From Microbacteriaceae bacterium (GTDB lineage: Bacteria; Actinomycetota; Actinomycetes; Actinomycetales; Microbacteriaceae), in contig JAAZFP010000272.1 of assembly GCA_012511645.1 (NCBI GenBank), forward strand, positions 1-14,530: DNA of 14,530 nucleotides. Direction: 5' to 3'. Each line of letters opens with the position of its first letter. The first letter of the stretch is position 1. Both the position numbers and the translations under genes were made by a program. Below, piece by piece: positions 6,669-13,086 of this stretch. Below the pieces are notes generated by a model that saw nothing but the letters and a program-made list of their open reading frames with translations, was not told the origin of the DNA and searched no databases.

Positions 6669-8211
6669 TAGCAACATCCATGGTGCGCAGGGTATTTGCG
6701 ATAGCAACAGCACGAAGCGGGGCAGCAGCCTTATTGCGCGACTCGAGATCTTCGAGTTCTGCAACAGAATCTGCGACAATCCCGCCGCCTGCTTGCACCA
6801 TCGCAACACCGTCGCGAATGGTTGCCGTGCGAATAGCAATAGCGAGGTCGGCGGCACCGCCGAGTCCAAAGTACCCCACCACTCCCCCGTAGACGCCGCG
6901 CTGCACAGTCTCAAGCTCGTCGATAATCTGCAACGCGCGTGGCTTCGGGGCTCCGCTGAGCGTGCCTGCGGGGAATGTCGCACGAAGCGCATCAACCGGG
7001 TTCTGCCCCACGCGAAGGGTACCTTCAACAGTCGAAACAATGTGCATGATGTGACTGAATCGCTCAATTCTCATGAACTCAGTCACTTCCACGCTCGCCG
7101 GCTCACACACTCGCAGCAGATCGTTTCTCGCAAGGTCAACGAGCATAAGGTGCTCAGCGCGTTCCTTTTCATCAGCGAGCAACTCACGTTCGTGTTGCTG
7201 ATCCTCATCAACGGTTGCACCGCGAGGGCGGCTACCCGCAATCGGGTGTGTCAGCACATGTCCACTTTCCTGCACCGTTACGAGCGCCTCGGGGCTCGAC
7301 CCGACCACTGAGAACGGTTGTCCGTCCTGGTCTTCGAGTTGCAGGAGATACAGGTAGGGGCTCGGATTGAGATGACGGAGCACCCGGTAGACGTCGAGAG
7401 GGTCCGCCGTACAAGGATGGTCAAATCGTTGTGAGAGCACCACCTGAAAGATGTCTCCGTCGACGATGTACTGCTTGCTCGTCTCAACACCCGCAAGATA
7501 GTCGGCCTCTTCAGTAAGCCGAACCGCATCAACAATTGCTTCACGATCAAGCGTGCCGAGTGGCGATGCCACTGGAGCGGAGAGCGCACGTTGCATTTCA
7601 TCGAGCCGCCTCTGCACGTTGGCCCATTGCGCCTCTGCAGGTTCTGCGGCTTCATCATTCAACACATTCGCGAGCAAGACGATGCTGCCCTCACGATGAT
7701 CGATCACGACGAGTTCGCTGACAAAACTCAAGCTCTGTGTTGGCAACCCCGGCCCCTCAGTCGGGCCATTCGGCAAGCGCTCAAACTGACGAACAGTTTC
7801 CCAGCCCAGATACCCCACAAACCCGCTCGCGAGCGGTGGGAGTTGTGCGATCGGCGCCTGTTGCCAGCGTTCATACGCGGCACGAAGCGCCTCTGCCGGC
7901 GCCAGCTCATTCACTCCCCCAGGAAGGAACCGATGCTGGTCAACCCCGGGGGTCGCCCCTTCACGCCAGTGCGCTTTCCCACCCCGCTCGGTCAATTCAC
8001 CAAACGCCGAAACACCAACGAAGCTGAACCTGGTCCACACACCGCCCTGCTCTGCGCTCTCAAGCAAAAATGTGCCAGGCCTGCCTGCAGCAACCTTGCG
8101 ATAAATGCTGACAGGGGTGTCTGCGTCGGCAAACACCTCCCTGCACACCGGAATCACCGTGTGTGTGGATCGAGCAGCGTTGAAGGTTTCGCGGGTCGTA
8201 GTGAGGCTCAC
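6661..8211 (-). CDS. trpE: Anthranilate synthase component I
   Basis: TrpE converts chorismate to anthranilate with ammonia supplied by the glutamine amidotransferase TrpG, which is not in this window. The product is 516 residues from the GTG at 8211. The N-terminal tryptophan-binding motif is intact (TFLLESAEQG), as is the HLNPSPYLYLLQ segment, so feedback inhibition by tryptophan is expected. The chorismate-binding half shows PIAGSRPRG, the DEKERAEHLMLVDLARND block, FSHIMHIVSTVEG, TFPAGTLSGAPK and VQAGGGIVADS. A TTG seven codons upstream (8232) is in frame but lacks support. The GTG gives the family-like MSLTTTRETF and has a TACAGT -10 element six bases ahead, with no Shine-Dalgarno, which suggests a leaderless transcript. 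Its last eight bases overlap the membrane protein gene. Confidence 0.96.
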   Translation of the reverse strand: MSLTTTRETFNAARSTHTVIPVCREVFADADTPVSIYRKVAAGRPGTFLLESAEQGGVWTRFSFVGVSAFGELTERGGKAHWREGATPGVDQHRFLPGGVNELAPAEALRAAYERWQQAPIAQLPPLASGFVGYLGWETVRQFERLPNGPTEGPGLPTQSLSFVSELVVIDHREGSIVLLANVLNDEAAEPAEAQWANVQRRLDEMQRALSAPVASPLGTLDREAIVDAVRLTEEADYLAGVETSKQYIVDGDIFQVVLSQRFDHPCTADPLDVYRVLRHLNPSPYLYLLQLEDQDGQPFSVVGSSPEALVTVQESGHVLTHPIAGSRPRGATVDEDQQHERELLADEKERAEHLMLVDLARNDLLRVCEPASVEVTEFMRIERFSHIMHIVSTVEGTLRVGQNPVDALRATFPAGTLSGAPKPRALQIIDELETVQRGVYGGVVGYFGLGGAADLAIAIRTATIRDGVAMVQAGGGIVADSVAELEDLESRNKAAAPLRAVAIANTLRTMDVANA

Positions 8212-8217
8212 CCCACT

Positions 8218-8223
8218 ACTGTA
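8218..8223 (-). promoter_or_regulatory. Candidate -10 element (TACAGT) for a leaderless trpE transcript
   Basis: TACAGT matches TANNNT, and exactly six bases separate it from the GTG start of trpE. If used, the mRNA begins at the start codon and leaves no room for a trp leader peptide or attenuator. The -35 position (around 8241-8246) has only weak similarity to TTGACA. Confidence 0.5.
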
Positions 8224-8250
8224 TCCGCTCAAGAGATGAAGAAATGATTC

Positions 8251-8262
8251 AGGTCGAGACCT
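8251..8262. repeat. Inverted repeat upstream of trpE, possible operator
   Basis: AGGTCGAGACCT consists of five-base arms AGGTC and GACCT around two bases. It lies about 30 bases upstream of the candidate trpE -10, just above the expected -35, in the roughly 80-base gap between hisI and trpE. That position suits an operator or activator site, but the repeat is short and no regulator can be named. Confidence 0.3.
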
Positions 8263-8292
8263 CGCGCTTCCAGCACAGAGCCGGCTGTCGCG

Positions 8293-8658
8293 CTACTCAG
8301 GAGCGCCGACGACGACGTCCACGTTCCGATCGTCAAAGCATGTACGGGTACCGAGGTGGCATGCCGCACCAATCTGCTCGACTCGCACCAAGAGGGTGTC
8401 TGCATCACAATCAAACTGAACCGAACGCACATACTGTGCATGCCCAGAGGTGTCTCCCTTTCGCCAATACTCCTGGCGAGAGCGCGACCAGAAGGTCACT
8501 CTGCCAGTGGTCAGCGTGCGACGCACCGCCTCCTGATCCATCCAAGCAAGCATGAGTACCTGGCCACTGTCATCATCCTGAATGATGGCGGGGATCAGCC
8601 CGTGTGCGTCGTAGACGAGCTGGCTGAGCATCGTCTCGCCGCTCACCGATATCGTCAT
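8293..8658 (-). CDS. hisI: Phosphoribosyl-AMP cyclohydrolase
   Basis: HisI opens the adenine ring of phosphoribosyl-AMP, the third step of histidine synthesis. The 121-residue protein is the stand-alone cyclohydrolase; the pyrophosphohydrolase is encoded separately by hisE. The motif WSRSRQEYWRKGDTSGH occupies residues 57-73. The metal-binding DCDAD lies at 83-87, with Cys84 and the paired Cys100 and Cys107 in GAACHLGTRTCF as zinc ligands. Leu102 replaces the Thr usually seen in CHTG. The ATG directly follows the hisF stop (TAAATG), and GAGGG inside the hisF end serves as ribosome site. trpE follows after about 80 bases. Confidence 0.97.
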   Translation of the reverse strand: MTISVSGETMLSQLVYDAHGLIPAIIQDDDSGQVLMLAWMDQEAVRRTLTTGRVTFWSRSRQEYWRKGDTSGHAQYVRSVQFDCDADTLLVRVEQIGAACHLGTRTCFDDRNVDVVVGAPE

Positions 8659-9429
8659 TTATTTGCCCTCACGCACGGTGTATCCTGCCCGCTTCAGCGA
8701 GTCTTTGACCTCGCCGACGGTGAATGTTCCGTAGTGAAAGACCGAAGCTGCAAGCACCGCATCGGCACCGGCCTCAACTGCGGGCGCAAAATGCTCGAGT
8801 GTGCCAGCACCACCAGACGCAATGACAGGAACCGACGAGAGCTCACGAACCTTTCGAATCAATTCAAGGTCAAACCCATCGAGAGTTCCGTCGGCATCCA
8901 TGCTGTTGACCAGCAACTCCCCGGCACCGCGTTCGACCGCCTCGGCGCACCATTCCAGTGCATCAAGGGTGGTCTCTCTGCTCCCACCATGAGTCGTCAC
9001 GACAAAACCACTCGGGGTATGCGGGCTGCGTTTGACATCCAGTGAGAGCACCAGCACCTGCGCCCCGAATCGGTTCGCAATCTCGTCGATCACTTCTGGA
9101 CGAGCGATTGCGGCGCTGTTCACACCGACCTTGTCTGCCCCGACCGAGAGCAAACGCGCAACGTCATCACCGCTCCGAACACCACCTCCGACGGTGAGCG
9201 GGATAAACACCTGCTCAGCGGTGCGCTGCACCATGTCATAGGTTGTGGCACGATCATCAACGGTTGCGGTGACGTCAAGAAACGTCAGCTCGTCTGCGCC
9301 TTGCTGTGCATATTTCACCGCAAGCTCAACCGGATCACCGGCATCCTTCAAATTCAAAAAGTTCACGCCCTTGACCACGCGGCCACGCGCAACGTCTAGA
9401 CATGGAATCACAAGAACGGCAACAGTCAT
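8659..9429 (-). CDS. hisF: Imidazole glycerol phosphate synthase, cyclase subunit
   Basis: HisF combines PRFAR with ammonia from HisH to form imidazole glycerol phosphate and AICAR. The protein is 256 residues from the ATG at 9429, a TIM barrel opening with the usual VLVIPCLDVARGRVVKGVNF, which contains the catalytic Asp. The second catalytic Asp lies in VLSLDVKR. Phosphate-binding strands are seen at LTVGGGVRSGDD, KVGVNSAA, VIASGGAGTLEHF and AVLAASVFHYG. Upstream in-frame codons are open to 9492, but the conserved protein begins at this ATG, which has AGAGGA eight bases away. The first 95 bases are also read in another frame as the end of hisG. The partner hisH is not in the window. Confidence 0.97.
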   Translation of the reverse strand: MTVAVLVIPCLDVARGRVVKGVNFLNLKDAGDPVELAVKYAQQGADELTFLDVTATVDDRATTYDMVQRTAEQVFIPLTVGGGVRSGDDVARLLSVGADKVGVNSAAIARPEVIDEIANRFGAQVLVLSLDVKRSPHTPSGFVVTTHGGSRETTLDALEWCAEAVERGAGELLVNSMDADGTLDGFDLELIRKVRELSSVPVIASGGAGTLEHFAPAVEAGADAVLAASVFHYGTFTVGEVKDSLKRAGYTVREGK

Positions 9430-10285
9430 CAGTAGGTTCCTCTCGCAGACGCGCGGCGTGGATCGCGGTGACCAAAATTGCACGTGCACCAAGATCAGAG
9501 AGCCGATCCATCACCGTGTTCGCATCTTTTGCAGGAACCATCACCCGCACGGCGACCCAGCCGACTTCTTTCAGGTGTGACACCGTCGGAGATTCCATGC
9601 CTCCCGCAATCACCGTTGCCTGCTCAAGCTTCGATTCTTCGAGCACGTAGTCCATTACGACATACTTGCGCGCCACGAGCACGCCACGAAGCCTCTGCAG
9701 CAGGCGGCCAGCGGCATCATGGGTGTGCTCGCCACCGATGAGCACCGCGGTGGATTCGAGAATCACCGGTCCGAAAATCTCGAGCCCAGCTGAAGCGAGA
9801 GTAGCTCCGGTCGACACGACATCGGCGACAGCGTCAGCAACCCCGAGTTGCACCGCCGACTCGACCGCACCGTCCAGTTTCACCGTGGTCGCGGCAACTC
9901 CGTGGGAGCGGAGAAAATCATCAACGAGTGTTGGGTAGCTCGTTGCAACTCGCTTGCCTTCAAGGTCTGCAAGCTCGGTGATTTCGGAATCCTTCGGCGA
10001 CGCAAAGCGGAACGTCGAGTCCCCGAAGTCGAGCTGTGCGATCTCTCGCGCTTCGGCGCCAGAGTCAAGCAGCAGGTCCCGTCCGGTGATGCCAACATGC
10101 AGCGCACCCGAGCCAACATAGGTCGCGATGTCGCGCGGGCGAAGGTAAAAAAACTCAACGTCATTCGGCACATCTCGATGCACCAGCTTGCGACTATCTC
10201 TGCGGCCGCTATAGCCGGCCTCAGAAAGCATCTCGGCAGCGATCTCTGACAGTGAGCCCTTATTGGGAAGCGCTACGCGCAGCAT
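9335..10285 (-). CDS. hisG: ATP phosphoribosyltransferase, long form, with C-terminal extension
   Basis: HisG joins ATP and PRPP, the committed and histidine-inhibited first step of histidine synthesis. The frame gives 316 residues. The opening MLRVALPNKGSL, the YVGSGALHVGITGRD region and the PRPP loop ADAVADVVSTGATL are typical. The regulatory C-terminal domain of the long form ends near residue 280 at ARAILVTAIHAARL, where relatives normally stop. Here the next codon is CGA, one base change from TGA, and the frame continues 36 codons into hisF before a TGA. The extension holds five cysteines, but its sequence is dictated by hisF in another frame. It may be a real stop loss or a base error. 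The ATG at 10285 has GAAGGG upstream and lies 12 bases after hisE. Confidence 0.95.
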   Translation of the reverse strand: MLRVALPNKGSLSEIAAEMLSEAGYSGRRDSRKLVHRDVPNDVEFFYLRPRDIATYVGSGALHVGITGRDLLLDSGAEAREIAQLDFGDSTFRFASPKDSEITELADLEGKRVATSYPTLVDDFLRSHGVAATTVKLDGAVESAVQLGVADAVADVVSTGATLASAGLEIFGPVILESTAVLIGGEHTHDAAGRLLQRLRGVLVARKYVVMDYVLEESKLEQATVIAGGMESPTVSHLKEVGWVAVRVMVPAKDANTVMDRLSDLGARAILVTAIHAARLREEPTDDCCRSCDSMSRRCAWPRGQGRELFEFEGCR

Positions 10286-10297
10286 GGTTACCCTTCG

Positions 10298-10561
10298 TTA
10301 GAGGTATCGATACACGTCTTGCAACGTGAGGTTCTTGGCAAGCATCAATACCTGCAAGTGGTACAAGAGCTGACTGATCTCTTCAGCGCACGCTTCATTG
10401 CTCTCGTGCTCTGCTGCCATCCAGACCTCAGCGGCCTCTTCGACGATCTTCTTGCCGATGCTGTGCACACCGGCGTCGAGTCGTGCCACAGTATCGCTGC
10501 CCTCAGGGCGCTTCAGAGCCTTATCGCTGAGTTCAGCGAACAGTTCATCGAATGTCTTCAC
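10298..10561 (-). CDS. hisE: Phosphoribosyl-ATP pyrophosphohydrolase
   Basis: HisE removes pyrophosphate from phosphoribosyl-ATP, the second step of histidine synthesis, and acts between HisG and HisI. The 87-residue all-helical protein shows the MazG-like acidic pattern KKIVEEAAEVWMAAEHES, then AEEISQLLYHLQVLM and the usual ending LQDVYRYL. The start is a GTG at 10561 with a weak GAG upstream; a TACGAT hexamer eight bases ahead could be a further leaderless promoter, but this is not strong. It lies 40 bases after rpe and 12 before hisG. Encoding hisE directly with hisG is the common actinobacterial arrangement. Confidence 0.96.
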   Translation of the reverse strand: MKTFDELFAELSDKALKRPEGSDTVARLDAGVHSIGKKIVEEAAEVWMAAEHESNEACAEEISQLLYHLQVLMLAKNLTLQDVYRYL

Positions 10562-10601
10562 GAGGTCTCATCGTACTCGGTTTCGGCTCACGCCTCGGCG
10601 T

Positions 10602-11264
10602 TCAGTGGATGTGTGCTGCAGCAGCAGCTCTGAGTTCAGCGATGCGATCTTCAGGCACGCCGTTGTAGACAGCAGAGCCGGCCACGAACGTGTCGGCCCC
10701 TGCCTCGGCGGCAATACCGATGGTGTCGATAGTGACCCCACCGTCAACCTGCAACCACAGATCAAGACCCGTACGACGTTTCACCTCGGCGAACTGACGA
10801 AGCTTTGGCATCATGTCTGCCATAAATTTCTGTCCACCGAACCCCGGCTCGACCGTCATCACCAGCACCTGGTCAAACTCATGGAGCATATCGAGGTATG
10901 GCTCAGCTGCGGTTCCCGGTTTCAACGCTATGCCCGCACGCGAACCAATCTCACGCAGACGACGGGCAAGTCTCACTGGGTCTTCGGTTGCTTCAGCATG
11001 AAACGTCACCGAGAAGGCACCGAGCTCCGCATACCCGGGAGCCCAACGATCAGCATCCGTGATCATGAGGTGCATGTCGAGGGGAATCGGCGACACCGCC
11101 TGAATACGCTCCACCACAGGCGGCCCCATCGTGAGGTTCGGCACGAAATGGTTGTCCATCACATCAACGTGCACCAGATCGGCCGTGTGAATTGCTGCAA
11201 GTTCGGACTGCAGGTTCACAAAATCAGCGGAGAGAATGCTTGGGTTGATGCGCTGAGCTGCCAC
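10602..11264 (-). CDS. rpe: Ribulose-phosphate 3-epimerase
   Basis: Rpe interconverts ribulose 5-phosphate and xylulose 5-phosphate in the pentose phosphate pathway. The 220-residue TIM barrel carries INPSILSADF at its start, metal-binding His32 and catalytic Asp34 in HVDVMDNHFVPN, DMHLMI, VMTVEPGFGGQ, and the second catalytic Asp in LQVDGGV. The start is a GTG at 11264 that directly gives the family-like MAAQRINPSI. No Shine-Dalgarno precedes it. A TAGGCT -10 element ends six bases ahead, which points to a leaderless transcript beginning here rather than simple read-through from aroB, 33 bases upstream. Its pentose products relate to PRPP, used by the his genes that follow, but the link is inferred. 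Confidence 0.97.
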   Translation of the reverse strand: MAAQRINPSILSADFVNLQSELAAIHTADLVHVDVMDNHFVPNLTMGPPVVERIQAVSPIPLDMHLMITDADRWAPGYAELGAFSVTFHAEATEDPVRLARRLREIGSRAGIALKPGTAAEPYLDMLHEFDQVLVMTVEPGFGGQKFMADMMPKLRQFAEVKRRTGLDLWLQVDGGVTIDTIGIAAEAGADTFVAGSAVYNGVPEDRIAELRAAAAAHIH

Positions 11265-11270
11265 AGTACT

Positions 11271-11276
11271 AGCCTA
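11271..11276 (-). promoter_or_regulatory. Candidate -10 element (TAGGCT) for a leaderless rpe-his transcript
   Basis: TAGGCT fits TANNNT and is followed by six bases and then the rpe GTG. A weak -35-like GTGACG or TGACGA lies 18-19 bases upstream, over the aroB stop codon. The combination suggests an internal promoter starting the rpe-hisEGFI segment, with the mRNA beginning at the start codon. Confidence 0.55.
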
Positions 11277-11297
11277 AACGATGACGCGGGCGAATCG

Positions 11298-12389
11298 TCA
11301 CGACGCGATTTCTTGGTAGGCGAACTGCAGCACCGATTCGTCGACCCCCGCAAGCACACGAGGCTTCGCGATGTCATCAAGCACGATAAACCGCAACATG
11401 CCCGCCCGCGCCTTCTTATCACGCTGCATCGTTGCCAGAAGTGATGGCCAGCGCCCCGCGGGATAGCTCACCGGAAGTCCCAGCAGTGAAAGCACATGAC
11501 GGTGCCGATCAACGACATCATCAGCGAGGTGGCCGGCCATTCGGCTGAGCTCCGCTGCGTAGATCATGCCAATCGAAACAGCCACCCCATGGCGCCACTG
11601 ATAGCGCTCAGCGTGTTCAACCGCGTGGCCGAGCGTGTGACCGTAGTTCAAGATTTCGCGCAGACCACCTTCGCGAAAATCTTCGCTCACTACTCGAGCT
11701 TTCACTCCGATCGAGAGCTCGACAACGCGACGAAACTGCTCAGTGGTGGGGTCGGTTGCGAGATCAACGTCTTCTTCAATCAGTTCAAGAATCTCGGGTT
11801 CAGCGATAAACCCGCACTTCACCACCTCGGCAAAACCCGCTCGAATCTCATTTTTTGGCAGTGCCTGCAGCACGTCTAGATCACAGATCACTCCGTGCGG
11901 TGCGTAGAAGCTGCCGACAAGATTCTTTCCTTCCGCAGTGTTGATACCGGTCTTTCCACCAACCGAGGCATCCACCATTCCGAGCACCGTCGTAGGAATC
12001 TGGACAAGACGCACACCGCGCAGCCAGGTTGCTGCGACGAATCCTGCGAGATCAGTCACCGCACCGCCGCCCAGTCCGATCACTGCGTCCGTGCGGGTGA
12101 AATCTGCCTGTCCAAGAATCTGCCAGCAAAAACTTGCCACCTCGACACGCTTTGCTGACTCGGCGTCTGGCACCTCGGCAAGAAGCACCTGTTCATAACG
12201 CTCCTGCAGTTCTGCTCGAAGCTCATCAGCGAGTCGCCCGACCGTCGCTGTGTGCACAATCAAGACTTTGTTGACTTGATCTCCAAGCAGGTTCGCAACA
12301 TTGCCGATGAGTTGACGGCCGATAAGAATCGAATACTCGCTCTCACCCGTCACCTTGATGGTCGTGTGTTCACCGTCACGCGTCGTCAT
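11298..12389 (-). CDS. aroB: 3-dehydroquinate synthase
   Basis: AroB cyclises DAHP to 3-dehydroquinate, the second step of the shikimate pathway, using NAD and a divalent metal. From the ATG at 12389 it has 363 residues. The NAD-binding region is GLGGGAVTDLAGFVAATWLRG, followed by PTTVLGMVDASVGGKTGIN. The metal ligands are the Glu in GFAEVVKCG, the first His of NYGHTLGHAVEH, and the His in RHGVAVSIGM. An open frame extends 21 codons upstream into aroK but adds nothing family-like. The chosen ATG has purine-rich AAGGA and GAGGA upstream. It lies 16 bases after aroK and 33 before rpe. Confidence 0.97.
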   Translation of the reverse strand: MTTRDGEHTTIKVTGESEYSILIGRQLIGNVANLLGDQVNKVLIVHTATVGRLADELRAELQERYEQVLLAEVPDAESAKRVEVASFCWQILGQADFTRTDAVIGLGGGAVTDLAGFVAATWLRGVRLVQIPTTVLGMVDASVGGKTGINTAEGKNLVGSFYAPHGVICDLDVLQALPKNEIRAGFAEVVKCGFIAEPEILELIEEDVDLATDPTTEQFRRVVELSIGVKARVVSEDFREGGLREILNYGHTLGHAVEHAERYQWRHGVAVSIGMIYAAELSRMAGHLADDVVDRHRHVLSLLGLPVSYPAGRWPSLLATMQRDKKARAGMLRFIVLDDIAKPRVLAGVDESVLQFAYQEIAS

Positions 12390-12405
12390 GTTCCTCAGAC
12401 TTCCT

Positions 12406-13086
12406 TCACTCGTCACTGTGCTGCCGAGCCGCCCGCGCTTCGCGGCGACCATATGCCCTCGCCCAGTCGATTACCCGTCGAGTCAGCTGCTCCTTCGTCG
12501 CCCGGTCGGTGCGAAACGTAATGTCAGCGACCTCGGTATAGAGGTGTTTTCTCTCATTGAGAATTCTGTTCCAGGCCTCTGGGTCGTCCCGCAACAGCGG
12601 TCGCCTCGAGAGATTGGCGGTGCGCAAGACCGCGGCCTGAGTGGTCATCAAAAGCACCACTGGGAACCCATGCAACAACTCACGGGTGCCATCATGGATG
12701 ACTGCACCTCCACCGAGTGCAAGAATTCGTAAGCCCGGCTCAGCGAGATGCTCGGCGATGATTTCGGCCTCACGCCGACGAAATTCTGCCTCACCGTGCT
12801 CAGTAAAAAAGTCGGTGATCAGTCCGTGACGTGATTGAAATACCGCGTCGGAGTCGACAAACGCGACGTTCAATTCTTTTGCAACTCTTCGGCCCAGACT
12901 CGTCTTTCCGGCAGCCATTGGCCCAATAAACACGATAGGCCGTTCGGGCAGGCGGTCCCGGGCCCTCCGCCTGCGACGACGTCGCTTTGAAGCCACCCCT
13001 GCAGGAATCTGCACTGGTTGGGTCATTGCGTGCCGGGGCGGCGTCGGAACCGGGCGGTGCCCCGGATCGGACTGATCAGCGTTCAC
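12406..13086 (-). CDS. aroK: Shikimate kinase with arginine-rich N-terminal extension
   Basis: AroK phosphorylates shikimate at the 3-hydroxyl using ATP. The core begins near residue 50. Its Walker A loop is GPMAAGKT (55-62), the shikimate-binding acidic pair is DSD (78-80), Arg103 sits in EFRRRE, the glycine loop is ALGGGAV, and the lid segment includes SRRPLL. At 226 residues it is about 50 longer than the usual 170-175. The extra N terminus is rich in Pro and Gln and ends in a Lys followed by seven Arg (34-41). The GTG start overlaps the aroC stop as GTGA, which favours the long form. An internal ATG (Met21, 13026) is possible and would still keep the arginine run. aroB follows 16 bases later. 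Confidence 0.95.
   Translation of the reverse strand: MNADQSDPGHRPVPTPPRHAMTQPVQIPAGVASKRRRRRRRARDRLPERPIVFIGPMAAGKTSLGRRVAKELNVAFVDSDAVFQSRHGLITDFFTEHGEAEFRRREAEIIAEHLAEPGLRILALGGGAVIHDGTRELLHGFPVVLLMTTQAAVLRTANLSRRPLLRDDPEAWNRILNERKHLYTEVADITFRTDRATKEQLTRRVIDWARAYGRREARAARQHSDE

Noticed and set aside
6669..7067. N-terminal extension of the Trp-region membrane protein
   Set aside because: The frame is open, but the residues are only the alternate-frame reading of trpE. The hydrophobic family start is at 6668, just inside the trpE stop.
5947..7311. A 454-codon open frame on the plus strand
   Set aside because: It lies antisense to the membrane protein gene and the 3' half of trpE. Its protein is low in complexity (Ser, Ala, Thr, Arg rich) with no recognisable family, as expected from the reverse complement of high-GC coding sequence.
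8224..8300. A trp leader peptide or attenuator between hisI and trpE
   Set aside because: No short reading frame with clustered Trp codons and no terminator hairpin with a T-tract was seen. The promoter candidate sits directly before the start codon.
10398..11444. A 348-codon open frame on the plus strand
   Set aside because: It is antisense to hisE, rpe and the end of aroB, with no ribosome site or family resemblance.
12390..12452. Longer aroB starting at 12452
   Set aside because: The extra 21 codons overlap the aroK end and show no family similarity. The ATG at 12389 has a purine-rich site and matches the usual protein start.
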